Shown here: piece after piece, positions 34,326 through 43,536 of the stretch
Numbering within the stretch: position 1 is the first letter of the stretch
Layout: the number at the start of each line of letters is the position of its first letter
DNA from: JBHOQS01 sp042408875
Lineage (GTDB): Bacteria > Chloroflexota > UBA11872 > JBHOQS01
Assembly: GCA_042408875.1 (NCBI GenBank)
Contig: JBHOQS010000018.1
Coordinates: forward strand, 67,650 to 131,649
Reading direction: 5' to 3'
Length of the DNA stretch: 64,000 nucleotides
Made by a program: the position numbers and the translations under genes
Notes under the pieces: generated by a model
What the model was told of the DNA's origin: nothing
The model's database searches: none
The model's input: the letters and a program-made list of their open reading frames with translations, nothing else

Positions 34326-36413
34326 ATGAAGATCCTATCGATCTTGACGTTCTACTACCCCCACTGGACCGGGCTCACGACCTATGCACGGCGTATCGCC
34401 GAAGGGCTGGCCGCGCGCGGGCACGAGGTTACGGTGCTCACCGCCCAGCACGATCCCAATCTGCCACGTCAGGAAGTGTTTCGGGGCGTTCGGATTGTGC
34501 GTCTGCCGGTGGCCTTCCGCATAAGCAGGGGGGTAATTACGCCCACGTTTCCACTCGCCGCCGCGCGGCTGATCCGCGAACATGACGTTGTGCAAATCCA
34601 CACGCCCTTGATGGAGGCGTTGCTGGTAGCCCTGCTCTGCCGCCGGTTGGGCCGGCCCCTGTTGATTACTCACCACGGCGACCTGGTTATGCCTGCCGGG
34701 CTGTATAACCAGGTGGTGGAGCGCATCGTCGTCGGCATGATGACGGGAGCTGCCTATCTGGCAGATGCCATCTCAGTGCACAGCCGAGACTACGCTGAAC
34801 ACTCTGATTTCCTCTGGCCGTTCGCCGAGAAGCTTGCGTGTATCTATCCACCCATCGAGATCCCAGATCCGCAGCCAGATGCTGTGGCGGCATGGCGCAC
34901 CGAACTTGGACTCGGCGAGAAAAAGCTGATCGGGTTCGCCGGCCGATTCGTCGAAGAGAAGGGTTTTGACTATCTGCTGCGAGCCATTCCCCATGTGCTG
35001 GCAGTCGAGCCACGTGCCCATTTCATCTACGCCGGCGAGCGAAATGTGGTCTATGAGCGCTTCTATGACCGTTGGAAGCATTTGATTGACCGCTACCAGC
35101 AACACCTTACGATCATTGGCCTCATCCGAGACCAGCAGCGGCTGGCCAACTTTTATGCCATGTGCGACGTGTTCGCCCTGCCGAGCCGTTCCGACTGCTT
35201 CCCCAGCGTACAGGTCGAAGCCATGCTGTGCGAGACACCGGTAGTGACGACCAATATCCCCGGCGCGCGGGAAGCCGTATGGGTCACCGGAATGGGACGG
35301 CTCGTGCAGCCCCATAGCCCCAGGGCTCTTGCCCAGGGGCTCCTCGAGGTACTGCAGCATCCCGAGCGCTACCGCCGCAGCAAGGCTGACATTCGTGCAG
35401 TGTTCGATACCACTCGCACGCTCGACCAGTATGAAAGCCTGTTGGCGGAACTTGCGCGTGTACCGTCGGCACTGCCCCCGGTACCGCGCGCCCTGCCCTC
35501 ATGCAACGACTGCTGCGCCAGGGCAACAGCGCCGGTAGGTGGCAACCTGCTGCGCTGGCAGGCGCTGAACGAGAGAGACCATATCATCCTCGACCGCATC
35601 CTGCGCAACGAGGCGGACATGGCCTACCGCCGCCGCGCGCGCATTCTGCTGGACTACCTGGAGCTTCGGGATGGCGAGCGGGTGCTTGACTGCGGCTGCG
35701 GCATGGGCTTCTACCTGATGGCGATGGGCAAGCTGCGCCGGCTGGAGCTCGTCGGGCTGGACAGCGACCTCGCCCGTCTGCGCTGGGGGCAGCGCGAGGG
35801 CGTGCCGGCAGCGCTGGTGCGCGGGGACCTGCACGTCCTGCCATTCGCTGATGCTTCTTTCGACAAAGTCCTGCTCAGCGAGGTGCTGGAGCACCTCGAC
35901 GATGACCGGCGTGCGCTCCAAGAGCTCTACCGGGTCTTGAAGCCAGGGGGCATCTTGGCCATCTCCGTGCCGCATGCGCAGTATCCCTTCTGGTGGGATC
36001 CGATCAACAAGATATGGACAGCCCTGGGCGGGGAACCCTTCCGTGGCGCGCAGCCGGCCGGCATCTGGTCGCACCACGTACGGCTCTACCGTCCGCAGGA
36101 GCTACTGGCGCGCGTGACCGAAGCCGGCTTCAAGGTCGAGCGGGTCGAGGAGACGACGCACTACAGCTTCCCGTTCATCCATTTCCTGGTGTATGGCATC
36201 GGCAAGCCGCTTGTCGAGCATAACTTGCTTCCTGCGCCCCTGCGTGCGAGCGCTGACCGCTTCCGCGGCGAGCAGAACAGTGGCAGCCTGCGCAACCCGA
36301 TCACTCTGGGCCTGGCGATCTTCCGCGCGATTGATCGCCTGAATGACCGCCCCGACGTTGCCACAAAGAACACGTTTGTCAATATCCTGGTGAAAGCGCG
36401 CAAGCCCTGCTAG
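34326..36413 (+). CDS. GT4 glycosyltransferase fused to SAM-dependent methyltransferase
   Basis: A 695-residue bifunctional protein. Residues 1-390 form a GT-B retaining glycosyltransferase of family 4: MKILSILTFYYPHWTGLTTY, THHGDLVMP, GRFVEEKGFDYLLRAI, and the SDCFPSVQVEAMLCETP donor-binding region with the EX7E-type acidic pair. After a Pro/Ala-rich linker, residues 430-690 form a class I methyltransferase: VLDCGCGMGFYLMAMG (motif I), PFADASFDKVLLSEVLEHL and LYRVLKPGGILAISVP. I infer addition of a sugar to a lipid carrier and methylation of the product, perhaps to cap it. The ATG at 34326 has no strong ribosome binding site; a 13-residue extension is possible. It heads the glycan genes. Confidence 0.85.
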   Translation: MKILSILTFYYPHWTGLTTYARRIAEGLAARGHEVTVLTAQHDPNLPRQEVFRGVRIVRLPVAFRISRGVITPTFPLAAARLIREHDVVQIHTPLMEALLVALLCRRLGRPLLITHHGDLVMPAGLYNQVVERIVVGMMTGAAYLADAISVHSRDYAEHSDFLWPFAEKLACIYPPIEIPDPQPDAVAAWRTELGLGEKKLIGFAGRFVEEKGFDYLLRAIPHVLAVEPRAHFIYAGERNVVYERFYDRWKHLIDRYQQHLTIIGLIRDQQRLANFYAMCDVFALPSRSDCFPSVQVEAMLCETPVVTTNIPGAREAVWVTGMGRLVQPHSPRALAQGLLEVLQHPERYRRSKADIRAVFDTTRTLDQYESLLAELARVPSALPPVPRALPSCNDCCARATAPVGGNLLRWQALNERDHIILDRILRNEADMAYRRRARILLDYLELRDGERVLDCGCGMGFYLMAMGKLRRLELVGLDSDLARLRWGQREGVPAALVRGDLHVLPFADASFDKVLLSEVLEHLDDDRRALQELYRVLKPGGILAISVPHAQYPFWWDPINKIWTALGGEPFRGAQPAGIWSHHVRLYRPQELLARVTEAGFKVERVEETTHYSFPFIHFLVYGIGKPLVEHNLLPAPLRASADRFRGEQNSGSLRNPITLGLAIFRAIDRLNDRPDVATKNTFVNILVKARKPC

Positions 36414-36533
36414 GCGGCGGTATAGGGGGACCCAGGTACGGGAGCCCCGCGGTACTCATGCTTCCGCGTGGGTGATACGCTAGGGTATCATAAACCTACT
36501 CATACTGTATCAGGCTCATGCAGCGCCACGCTG

Positions 36534-39500
36534 ATGACGACGCTCCCGCGCACCCGCCTCGCTGTGCAGACGATCCCGGCTGTGCTGAGCTCCGCTGTCG
36601 TGCGGCAGTCCGCAGCAACGCTGGCGCTTGCTGCCGTTCTGCTCATGGCCGCGGTCTTCCGCTTCACCGGCCTCAACTGGGATGAGAACCACTACCTGCA
36701 CCCCGACGAGCGCTTCATGACCATGGTGGCGACCGGCATCGCCTGGCCGAAGAGCCTCGGGGAGTACTTCGATAGCCGCGTCTCGCCGCTGAACCCGTAC
36801 AACCGCAATTTCGGCACCTACGTCTACGGCACCTTCCCGCTCTTCCTGGGCAAGGCAGTAGCCGGCCTGTTTAACCGCGACGCGTACGGCAGCTTCCACC
36901 TGCCTGCCCGCGCCCTCTCGGCGACTTTCGATCTGCTCTCGGTGCTGCTGGTCTACCTGATCGGTCGGCGGCTCTTCGGCACCGCGGCCGGGCTGCTGGC
37001 GGCGCTCTTTCTCTCGCTCACGGCGCTGCATATCCAGGCGGCACACTTCTTCACCACCGATGTCTACGTCACCACGTTCTGTCTCGCCACGTTTTATTTC
37101 GCTTTGCGCGCCTGCGACCGCCAGCGCTGGCTGGAGTACGCGCTCGTTGGCATCATGGCCGGGCTGGCGCTGGCCTCGAAGCTGAGCGCGCTGCCCATTG
37201 TGGCGGTGCTGGCGCTGCCGCTGGCTGAGCGCTGGCGCCTGGCCGGCTGGCGTGCTGCTGTGCTGCCTGATGAGAACGCTGATCGTGGCCTGCCGTTCAG
37301 CCGCCCGCTGCTGGGCGCGGGCCTGGCCCTGCTGTGCACTGTGCTGACCTTTCGTGTTGCCCAGCCATATGCCTTCGCCGGGCCAGGCTTCTTCAGCTTC
37401 CAGCTCGATCCCCGCTGGGTAGGCGACGTGCAGATGTGGAGCAAGGTGCAGTCCGGGGCGATCGATATGCCGCCCTCGCACCAGTGGGCCGGGCGCGAGC
37501 CGGTGTGGTACGTCGTGCGTAACCTGGTGCTGTGGGGCATGGGCCTGCCGCTCGGCATCACCGCGCTGCTGGCCCTCACCCTCGGCGGGGTGAGCCTGGC
37601 CACGGCGCGGCGCTGGCCGCCCGCATGGCAGTTCGTGCTGGTTGGCTGGCCGGCGTTCCATATTCTGTACTACGGTACCGGTCTGATCAAGACAGTGCGC
37701 TATCTGCTGCCGGCCTACCCGTTCCTCGTCCTGCTGGCCGCCGGCTTCCTGACACACTGGTGGCTGAATAACAGCGCACCGCCGGCCGTCCAGTCGCTCA
37801 GGCAGTTCGGCGGCCTGCGCTTCCTCAGCGCAGTGGCTACGGCGGTCGTGGTGCTGGGGACCGCGCTGTATGCCCTGGCGTTCACGAGCATCTACACCCG
37901 CCCGGTCACCCGCGTGGCGGCGTCGGACTGGATCTATGCGCACCTGCCCAAGGGCACCGTCGTGGCCAACGAACACTGGGACGACCCGCTGCCGCTGCCG
38001 CGGCCCGGACGCAACTCCGCCGATTACCCCGGCGTGCAGCTTGAGCTCTACCACGAGGACAACGAAGAAAAGCTACGCCAGCTCCTCGACCGGCTCGATC
38101 GGGCCCAGTATATCTTCATCACCAGCAACCGGTTGTACGGCTCGATCCCCAGGCTGCCTCAGCGATACCCTATGACGATCGAGTACTACAAGATGCTGTT
38201 CTCGGGCGAGCTGGGCTTCAGCCTGGAGAAAACGTTCACGTCATACCCCCAGCTCCTCGGCATCCAGCTCAATGACGACGGCGCGGACGAGTCCTTCACG
38301 GTCTACGACCACCCGAAGGTACTGATCTTTAAGAAAACGGCCGCCTACTCCCGGGCGGCGATCGAGCAGCGGCTGCGCGCCGCCCTCGAGCGCGCCGGCG
38401 ACATCGTGCCTGTCCGCCCGGTGCAGGCCGGCAAGAACCTCCTCATGCTGAGCGAGCGCGACCGGCTGATCCAGCAGGCGGGTGGCACGTGGCGGCTCCT
38501 GTTCGACCGAGCAAGCCTGTCCAACCAGCTGCCGCCGCTGTTCTGGTATCTGGCGATGCAGCTCATGGCCCTCGCCGCGGTGCCGCTGTGCTGGCGTCTG
38601 CTCGGTGGCCTGCCGGATCGCGGTTACGCCGTGGCGAAATCGCTGGGGCTGCTCCTGACCGGCTACGTGGCCTGGCTGTTGCCCAGCCTGCGTGTGCTCC
38701 CCTTCGGCCCCATGGCGATCCTGGCCGGCATCATGGTCACCGCGGCGCTCTCGCTTGCCCTGGTGTGGTCCCGGCGCGCCGCCTTCTGGAGCGACCTGCG
38801 CCGGAGCTGGAGGAGCATCCTCTGGACCGAAGCGATCTTCCTGACCGCCTTCGCTGCCTTTGTGTGGATCCGGGCGCTGAACCCGGACTTGTGGCACCGC
38901 TTCCGCGGCGGCGAGAAGCCGATGGAATTCGCCTACTTCAACGCCGTGCTGCGCAGCACCTACTTCCCGCCCTACGACCCCTGGTTCGCCGGCGGCTACC
39001 TGAATTACTACTACTTCGGCTACGTGCTGATGGGCGTGCTGACGCGGCTCACCGGCATCGTACCGGCGGTAGCCTTTAACCTGGCTGTGCCGACGGTATT
39101 TGCCCTCATGGTAGTCAACTCCTGGGCCTTCGTCACCGCCGTGCTGCACCGGCTGCGCGGCGAGCCGCTGCGCCTCTCTGCCGGACGGCTCATGCCGGTC
39201 CTGGGCCTGCTAGGGGCGCTGTTCGTAGCCGTATTGGGCAATCTGGACACGGTCTTGCGGATCAGCCATGGCCAGTGGGGCTATCCGGTTGTGCGGTACG
39301 AAAGCCTGCTGCCAGGCACAGGCGTGCTGGTGCGCATTGCCGCAGGCGTCTGGAACACTGTGACCGTGCATCGGATGCTGCCTAGTGACATCTACTGGCC
39401 CTCGTCGCGCGTGATCAAGGACACGATCAACGAGTTTCCGTACTTCTCGTTCCTCTTCGCCGACCTGCACGCGCACGTGATGGCGCTCCCGTTCACTGGA

Positions 39501-41129
39501 GCGGCCCTGCTGGTGGCGCTGGGCATTCTGAGCGCCTGTCCCTGGCCGACGCGCCGGACCGCCGAGGCCGTGCCGACCGCGGGCGGTCCGGCGCCCTGGT
39601 GGTTCCCCTTCTGGCGCCTGGCTCCTCCGGCTCCGCCGGACCGCCCGCTGTTCCAGCTTGAGCAGGGCTGGCGTGCGCTCTGGGCGAGCGTGCCGTGGAA
39701 CGTAGCCACTGAGCGCCTAGGCCTGGCTGCGCTGGCCGGACTGGTGGCCGGCGGCCTGCTGTTCATCAACAGTTGGGACTATCCGGCGTACCTGCTGCTC
39801 CTGGTCGCAGCGTTCGCTGTGGCCGAGCTTGCCGGGGCTGGCTGGACGCTGTCCTTTGGCCTCGTGCGCCGGGTGGCGGTGTGGGCCGGGGTGACGGTGG
39901 CGCTGAGCCGGCTGCTGTACTGGCCATATCTGAAGAGCTACGAACTTTTTTACTCGAGCTTTCTGCCGTGGCGGGAGCACTCGCTCCTGAGCGACTACCT
40001 GACCATTCACGGCGTGTTCCTATTCTTCGTCGTGAGCTTCCTCGTCGCCGAGCTCGTGCAGGCTGAGGAGCGGGCCGGCTGCGTGCGGCGGGCCCGCCTC
40101 ACGCTGCGGCATTGGGGCCGGCTGGGCCGCCTGCAATCCCTCTACGCGGCGCTGGTCGCCGATGACCGAGAACCGTCCGCGTCCCCGGCTATGGTTGTCG
40201 GGGTGATGGGCTGCCTGCTGCTGCTTGCCGCTGTGTTCCTGCACCAGCTCTTCTGGTTCTTCCTGGGGATGCTCTTTCTGGCCGGGGCAGTGGCCTGGCA
40301 GCGGCGTCATGATCCGGTGCGGCTGTTCCTGGCGGGCATGGTCGCGCTGGCAACTATGTTGAGCATGGCTGTGGAGCTGTACACGCTCGAAGGCGATATC
40401 GGCCGCATGAACACGGTGTTCAAGTTCTACCTGCAGATCTGGATGATGCTGGGGCTGGTCGCCGCGGTGGGCGCTGCCTCGCTCCTCGTGCGGGTGGGCG
40501 GCAGGACGGCCCGCCCGCTGCGCCTGGCCTGGCTGGGCACTGGCGCGCTTCTGGTGGCCGGCGCGCTGGTCTATCCGCTGCTGGCCACGCCGGCGCGCCT
40601 GGCCGATCGGTTCAGCCCTCTTCCCCCCACGCTGGACGGCATGGCCTACATGCCGCATGCGCTCTACGAGGACACGCCGGAGGGCCGGCAACCGGTGCGC
40701 TTCAGCCTGGAGGGTGACTACCGCGCGCTTAACTGGCTGCTCGACCACGTAGATGGTTCTCCGGTCGTGCTGGAGGCAAACATCCCGCTCTACCGCTGGG
40801 GCTCCCGCGTGACGGTCTACACCGGCCTGCCCACCGTGCTGGGCTGGGACTGGCACCAGACCCAGCAGCGCGCTGCCTACAAGATGCTGATCGACCGGCG
40901 CAAGCAGGACATCCAGCGCATGCTGGGTGAGCGCACGAGCTTTGAGGCCGTCCGCCCGCTGCTGGATAAATATCACGTGAAATACATCTACGTTGGCGAC
41001 CTCGAACGCGCCTATTATGACGCCGCGGCGCTGCAGAAGTTCGAGGACGCGGCACAGCGCGGGCTGGTGCAGGTGGTCTACCGCGATGCTGGTGTGACCA
41101 TCTACCGTTACGATGGCGCAAGGGGGTAG
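36534..41129 (+). CDS. ArnT-like glycosyltransferase domain fused to Chlor_Arch_YYY (DUF2298) membrane domain
   Basis: A very large polytopic membrane protein (about 1530 residues). The N-terminal half resembles GT-C/ArnT-type glycosyltransferases with an acidic loop motif in HYLHPDERFMTMV and about ten helices. From about residue 670 a second membrane domain of the Chlor_Arch_YYY type begins. Its signature NYYYFGY starts near residue 824, preceded by GGEKPMEFAYFNAVLRS. It ends in a soluble domain (YHVKYIYVGDLER, VQVVYRDAGVTIYRYDG). The family is unassigned and is restricted mostly to Chloroflexi and archaea. The start is uncertain: ATG 36534 lacks a clear ribosome binding site and GTG 36468 is in frame. 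Its stop is followed six bases on by the next gene. Confidence 0.85.
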   Translation: MTTLPRTRLAVQTIPAVLSSAVVRQSAATLALAAVLLMAAVFRFTGLNWDENHYLHPDERFMTMVATGIAWPKSLGEYFDSRVSPLNPYNRNFGTYVYGTFPLFLGKAVAGLFNRDAYGSFHLPARALSATFDLLSVLLVYLIGRRLFGTAAGLLAALFLSLTALHIQAAHFFTTDVYVTTFCLATFYFALRACDRQRWLEYALVGIMAGLALASKLSALPIVAVLALPLAERWRLAGWRAAVLPDENADRGLPFSRPLLGAGLALLCTVLTFRVAQPYAFAGPGFFSFQLDPRWVGDVQMWSKVQSGAIDMPPSHQWAGREPVWYVVRNLVLWGMGLPLGITALLALTLGGVSLATARRWPPAWQFVLVGWPAFHILYYGTGLIKTVRYLLPAYPFLVLLAAGFLTHWWLNNSAPPAVQSLRQFGGLRFLSAVATAVVVLGTALYALAFTSIYTRPVTRVAASDWIYAHLPKGTVVANEHWDDPLPLPRPGRNSADYPGVQLELYHEDNEEKLRQLLDRLDRAQYIFITSNRLYGSIPRLPQRYPMTIEYYKMLFSGELGFSLEKTFTSYPQLLGIQLNDDGADESFTVYDHPKVLIFKKTAAYSRAAIEQRLRAALERAGDIVPVRPVQAGKNLLMLSERDRLIQQAGGTWRLLFDRASLSNQLPPLFWYLAMQLMALAAVPLCWRLLGGLPDRGYAVAKSLGLLLTGYVAWLLPSLRVLPFGPMAILAGIMVTAALSLALVWSRRAAFWSDLRRSWRSILWTEAIFLTAFAAFVWIRALNPDLWHRFRGGEKPMEFAYFNAVLRSTYFPPYDPWFAGGYLNYYYFGYVLMGVLTRLTGIVPAVAFNLAVPTVFALMVVNSWAFVTAVLHRLRGEPLRLSAGRLMPVLGLLGALFVAVLGNLDTVLRISHGQWGYPVVRYESLLPGTGVLVRIAAGVWNTVTVHRMLPSDIYWPSSRVIKDTINEFPYFSFLFADLHAHVMALPFTGAALLVALGILSACPWPTRRTAEAVPTAGGPAPWWFPFWRLAPPAPPDRPLFQLEQGWRALWASVPWNVATERLGLAALAGLVAGGLLFINSWDYPAYLLLLVAAFAVAELAGAGWTLSFGLVRRVAVWAGVTVALSRLLYWPYLKSYELFYSSFLPWREHSLLSDYLTIHGVFLFFVVSFLVAELVQAEERAGCVRRARLTLRHWGRLGRLQSLYAALVADDREPSASPAMVVGVMGCLLLLAAVFLHQLFWFFLGMLFLAGAVAWQRRHDPVRLFLAGMVALATMLSMAVELYTLEGDIGRMNTVFKFYLQIWMMLGLVAAVGAASLLVRVGGRTARPLRLAWLGTGALLVAGALVYPLLATPARLADRFSPLPPTLDGMAYMPHALYEDTPEGRQPVRFSLEGDYRALNWLLDHVDGSPVVLEANIPLYRWGSRVTVYTGLPTVLGWDWHQTQQRAAYKMLIDRRKQDIQRMLGERTSFEAVRPLLDKYHVKYIYVGDLERAYYDAAALQKFEDAAQRGLVQVVYRDAGVTIYRYDGARG

Positions 41130-41135
41130 GCAGCC

Positions 41136-43493
41136 GTGCCGGTGCTGGTGTGGTGGCTAACAGTTCAGGCGCTGGGCTTTCTGGCTCTGCCGGTGGCGCG
41201 CCTGCTGTTCGGCGCCCTGCCTGATCGCGGCTACTCGGCCACGAAGGCGCTGGGCGTGCTACTGTACTGCTACGGTGTGTGGCTGCTGGGGAGCCTGGGC
41301 TTCTTGCAGAACACACGCCCGGCGCTCGCTGTTGCCGTGCTCCATTATGCCGCTGCCACGGCGCTGGTCGCCCACCGCACCGGCTTTGAGCTGCGGCAGT
41401 ACTGGCGTGAGCAGCGCGCCCTCATCCTGGCGGTCGAGGCGATCTTCAGTATAGCCCTGGCCGGCTTTGCCCTGTTTCGCGCCTATGCACCAGACATCAC
41501 CAGCGCCGGTGGCGAGAAGTTTATGGAGCTCGCCTTCATCAACGGCGTGCTGCGCAGCCGCGACTTCCCGCCGCTCGACCCCTGGCTGAGCGGGCACACG
41601 ATTAACTACTACTACTTCGGCTATATCATGGTCGGCGTGCTGGCACAGCTCACCGCGGTGCCGGCCGAGGTGGCCTTCAACGTGGCGGTTGCGCTCATCT
41701 TCGCCCTGGCCTGCACTGGCAGCTTCGGGCTGGCCTACAACCTGGCGGGTGTGGCGCCCGGCCTTCGGCGGCAGCTCAGGCCGAAGCTCCGTTCCTTCCT
41801 CGGCGGCGCGCTCGGCCTGTTCTTCGTCATGCTGGCCGGGAACCACTTCGGCACGCTGAAGCTCGTGCAGGATCCGAAGTACGCCGCGCTGGACTTCTAC
41901 AGCGGGATGGGCTGGAACGCCTCACGGGTGATCCAGAAGACGCTCGGGGCTGGCCCGGAGCAACGCTTCTTGGACTACACGATCAACGAGTTCCCGGCCT
42001 TTAGCTTCATCCTGGGCGACCTACACCCGCACGTGCTAGCGCTGCCGTTCGCGCTCCTGGCGCTCTCCCTCGCGCTGGCGTGGCTGATTGCACCAGAAGT
42101 GCCCCTGGCCGTGGCGCGCCGGCCACGGCAGACGTTCTGGTGGGTACTGGGCAGCGGCCTGCTGCTGGGGGCGCTCTATTTCCTGAATAGCTGGGACTTT
42201 CCGACGTACTTCAGTCTCGCCCTGCTGGCGCTCGCCCTGGGCGTCGGGCGCACGGCGCCATCGCTGGGTGCCCTGCGCTCGCGGCTGTGGGACGGACTTG
42301 CCGTGGCCGCCGGAACTGCCGTGGCGGTCTGGCTGCTGTACCTACCGTTCCTGAACACCTTCCAGCCGCTTTCAACCGGGCTCGGACTAGTGACAGTGCG
42401 CACGGACCTGGGCCAGTTCCTGACCATCTTCGGCACCGCAGTGTGGGTGGCGGCTGTGTACGTGGCCGGGCTGGCTGTACAGCACTGGCTCCCTGTTGCT
42501 GCACCGGAGCTACCGGCGGCGCCGCGCCCGGCACGGGCCGGCGGCCGCGGCCAGATGCAGCTCCGCCTGGGGCTGGTGCTGGGAGGGACAGCGGTGGCTG
42601 GCCTGCTGGCGGCGCGCCTCTTGCCGGACCGTGCCCTGCTCATGCTCGCGCTGGTCGGCGCGGTGCTGTGCTTGGCGCTGGCCTGGGAGCGACGAGCGTA
42701 TCCTGCCGATGCATTCGTGCTGCTGTTGCTGGCGGCTGCGGCGGCACTGGTCGCCGGCTGTGAGGTGGTGTTTATCAAAGACTACTTCGGCCCAGGCTTT
42801 CAGCGGATGAACACGGTGTTTAAGTTCTACTACCAGGCCTGGCTGCTCGCCGGCATCGCCGCGGCCTGCGGCGTGCTGCGGGCCTGGGAGCTCCTGGGCG
42901 CAGGCTTCCAGTCCGGGGCTGCTGCCGGCCTGCGGGCAGGAAGCCCTGTCGCGGCGCGAGCGGCTCGCGGGCTGTTCGTGGCAGCGCTGGTGGTGCTCAG
43001 CGCGTCGGCGCTGGTGTACCCGCTCGTAGCGGGCTGGGCGCGGGCGGAGCGCTTTCGCCGCGCGCCGACGCTTGACGGCATCGCCTATTGGGAGCGCTTG
43101 CACCCCGGCGACCTGGCCGGCATCCGCTGGCTCCAGCAGAACGTTCCGGGTGCGCCAGTGATCCTGGAGGCGCCGGGCCCGGGGTACTCGGAGTTCAATC
43201 GGGTGTCTGCCTTTACGGGACTGCCGGCGATTATCGGATGGGACCAGCACGAGCGGCTCTGGCGCGGCGAAGGCATGTATGACGAGATCGCGCGGCGCCA
43301 GCAGGAAGCCGAGCATATCTTCCGCACGCCACAGGCGCAGGAGGCCCAGGCACTGCTGACCAAGTACAGCGTGCAGTATGTCTACGTGGGGCCGCTGGAG
43401 CGCCAGAAATACGGCGCTGGCGTGGAGAAGTTCGCCCAGTTCATGGACGTGGTCTACCAGGACGGCGGCGTGACCATCTACCGCAAGCGGTGA
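41136..43493 (+). CDS. Chlor_Arch_YYY (DUF2298) family membrane protein
   Basis: A 785-residue paralogue of the C-terminal half of the preceding protein: GGEKFMELAFINGVLRS, NYYYFGY from residue 157, INEFPAFSFILGDLHPHVLALPF and a matching end (YSVQYVYVGPLER, VVYQDGGVTIYRKR). About 12 membrane helices are predicted by eye. It has no ArnT-like N-terminal domain. The GTG start lies six bases after the previous stop, with AAGGGGG overlapping the upstream gene, so the two are translated together. It is likely a glycosyltransferase or lipid-sugar handling enzyme, by analogy with its fused partner. Confidence 0.85.
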   Translation: MPVLVWWLTVQALGFLALPVARLLFGALPDRGYSATKALGVLLYCYGVWLLGSLGFLQNTRPALAVAVLHYAAATALVAHRTGFELRQYWREQRALILAVEAIFSIALAGFALFRAYAPDITSAGGEKFMELAFINGVLRSRDFPPLDPWLSGHTINYYYFGYIMVGVLAQLTAVPAEVAFNVAVALIFALACTGSFGLAYNLAGVAPGLRRQLRPKLRSFLGGALGLFFVMLAGNHFGTLKLVQDPKYAALDFYSGMGWNASRVIQKTLGAGPEQRFLDYTINEFPAFSFILGDLHPHVLALPFALLALSLALAWLIAPEVPLAVARRPRQTFWWVLGSGLLLGALYFLNSWDFPTYFSLALLALALGVGRTAPSLGALRSRLWDGLAVAAGTAVAVWLLYLPFLNTFQPLSTGLGLVTVRTDLGQFLTIFGTAVWVAAVYVAGLAVQHWLPVAAPELPAAPRPARAGGRGQMQLRLGLVLGGTAVAGLLAARLLPDRALLMLALVGAVLCLALAWERRAYPADAFVLLLLAAAAALVAGCEVVFIKDYFGPGFQRMNTVFKFYYQAWLLAGIAAACGVLRAWELLGAGFQSGAAAGLRAGSPVAARAARGLFVAALVVLSASALVYPLVAGWARAERFRRAPTLDGIAYWERLHPGDLAGIRWLQQNVPGAPVILEAPGPGYSEFNRVSAFTGLPAIIGWDQHERLWRGEGMYDEIARRQQEAEHIFRTPQAQEAQALLTKYSVQYVYVGPLERQKYGAGVEKFAQFMDVVYQDGGVTIYRKR

Positions 43494-43536
43494 CGCCGGC
43501 GCGGCCTGGACGAGGAGATGGCAGGGTCGAAACACT

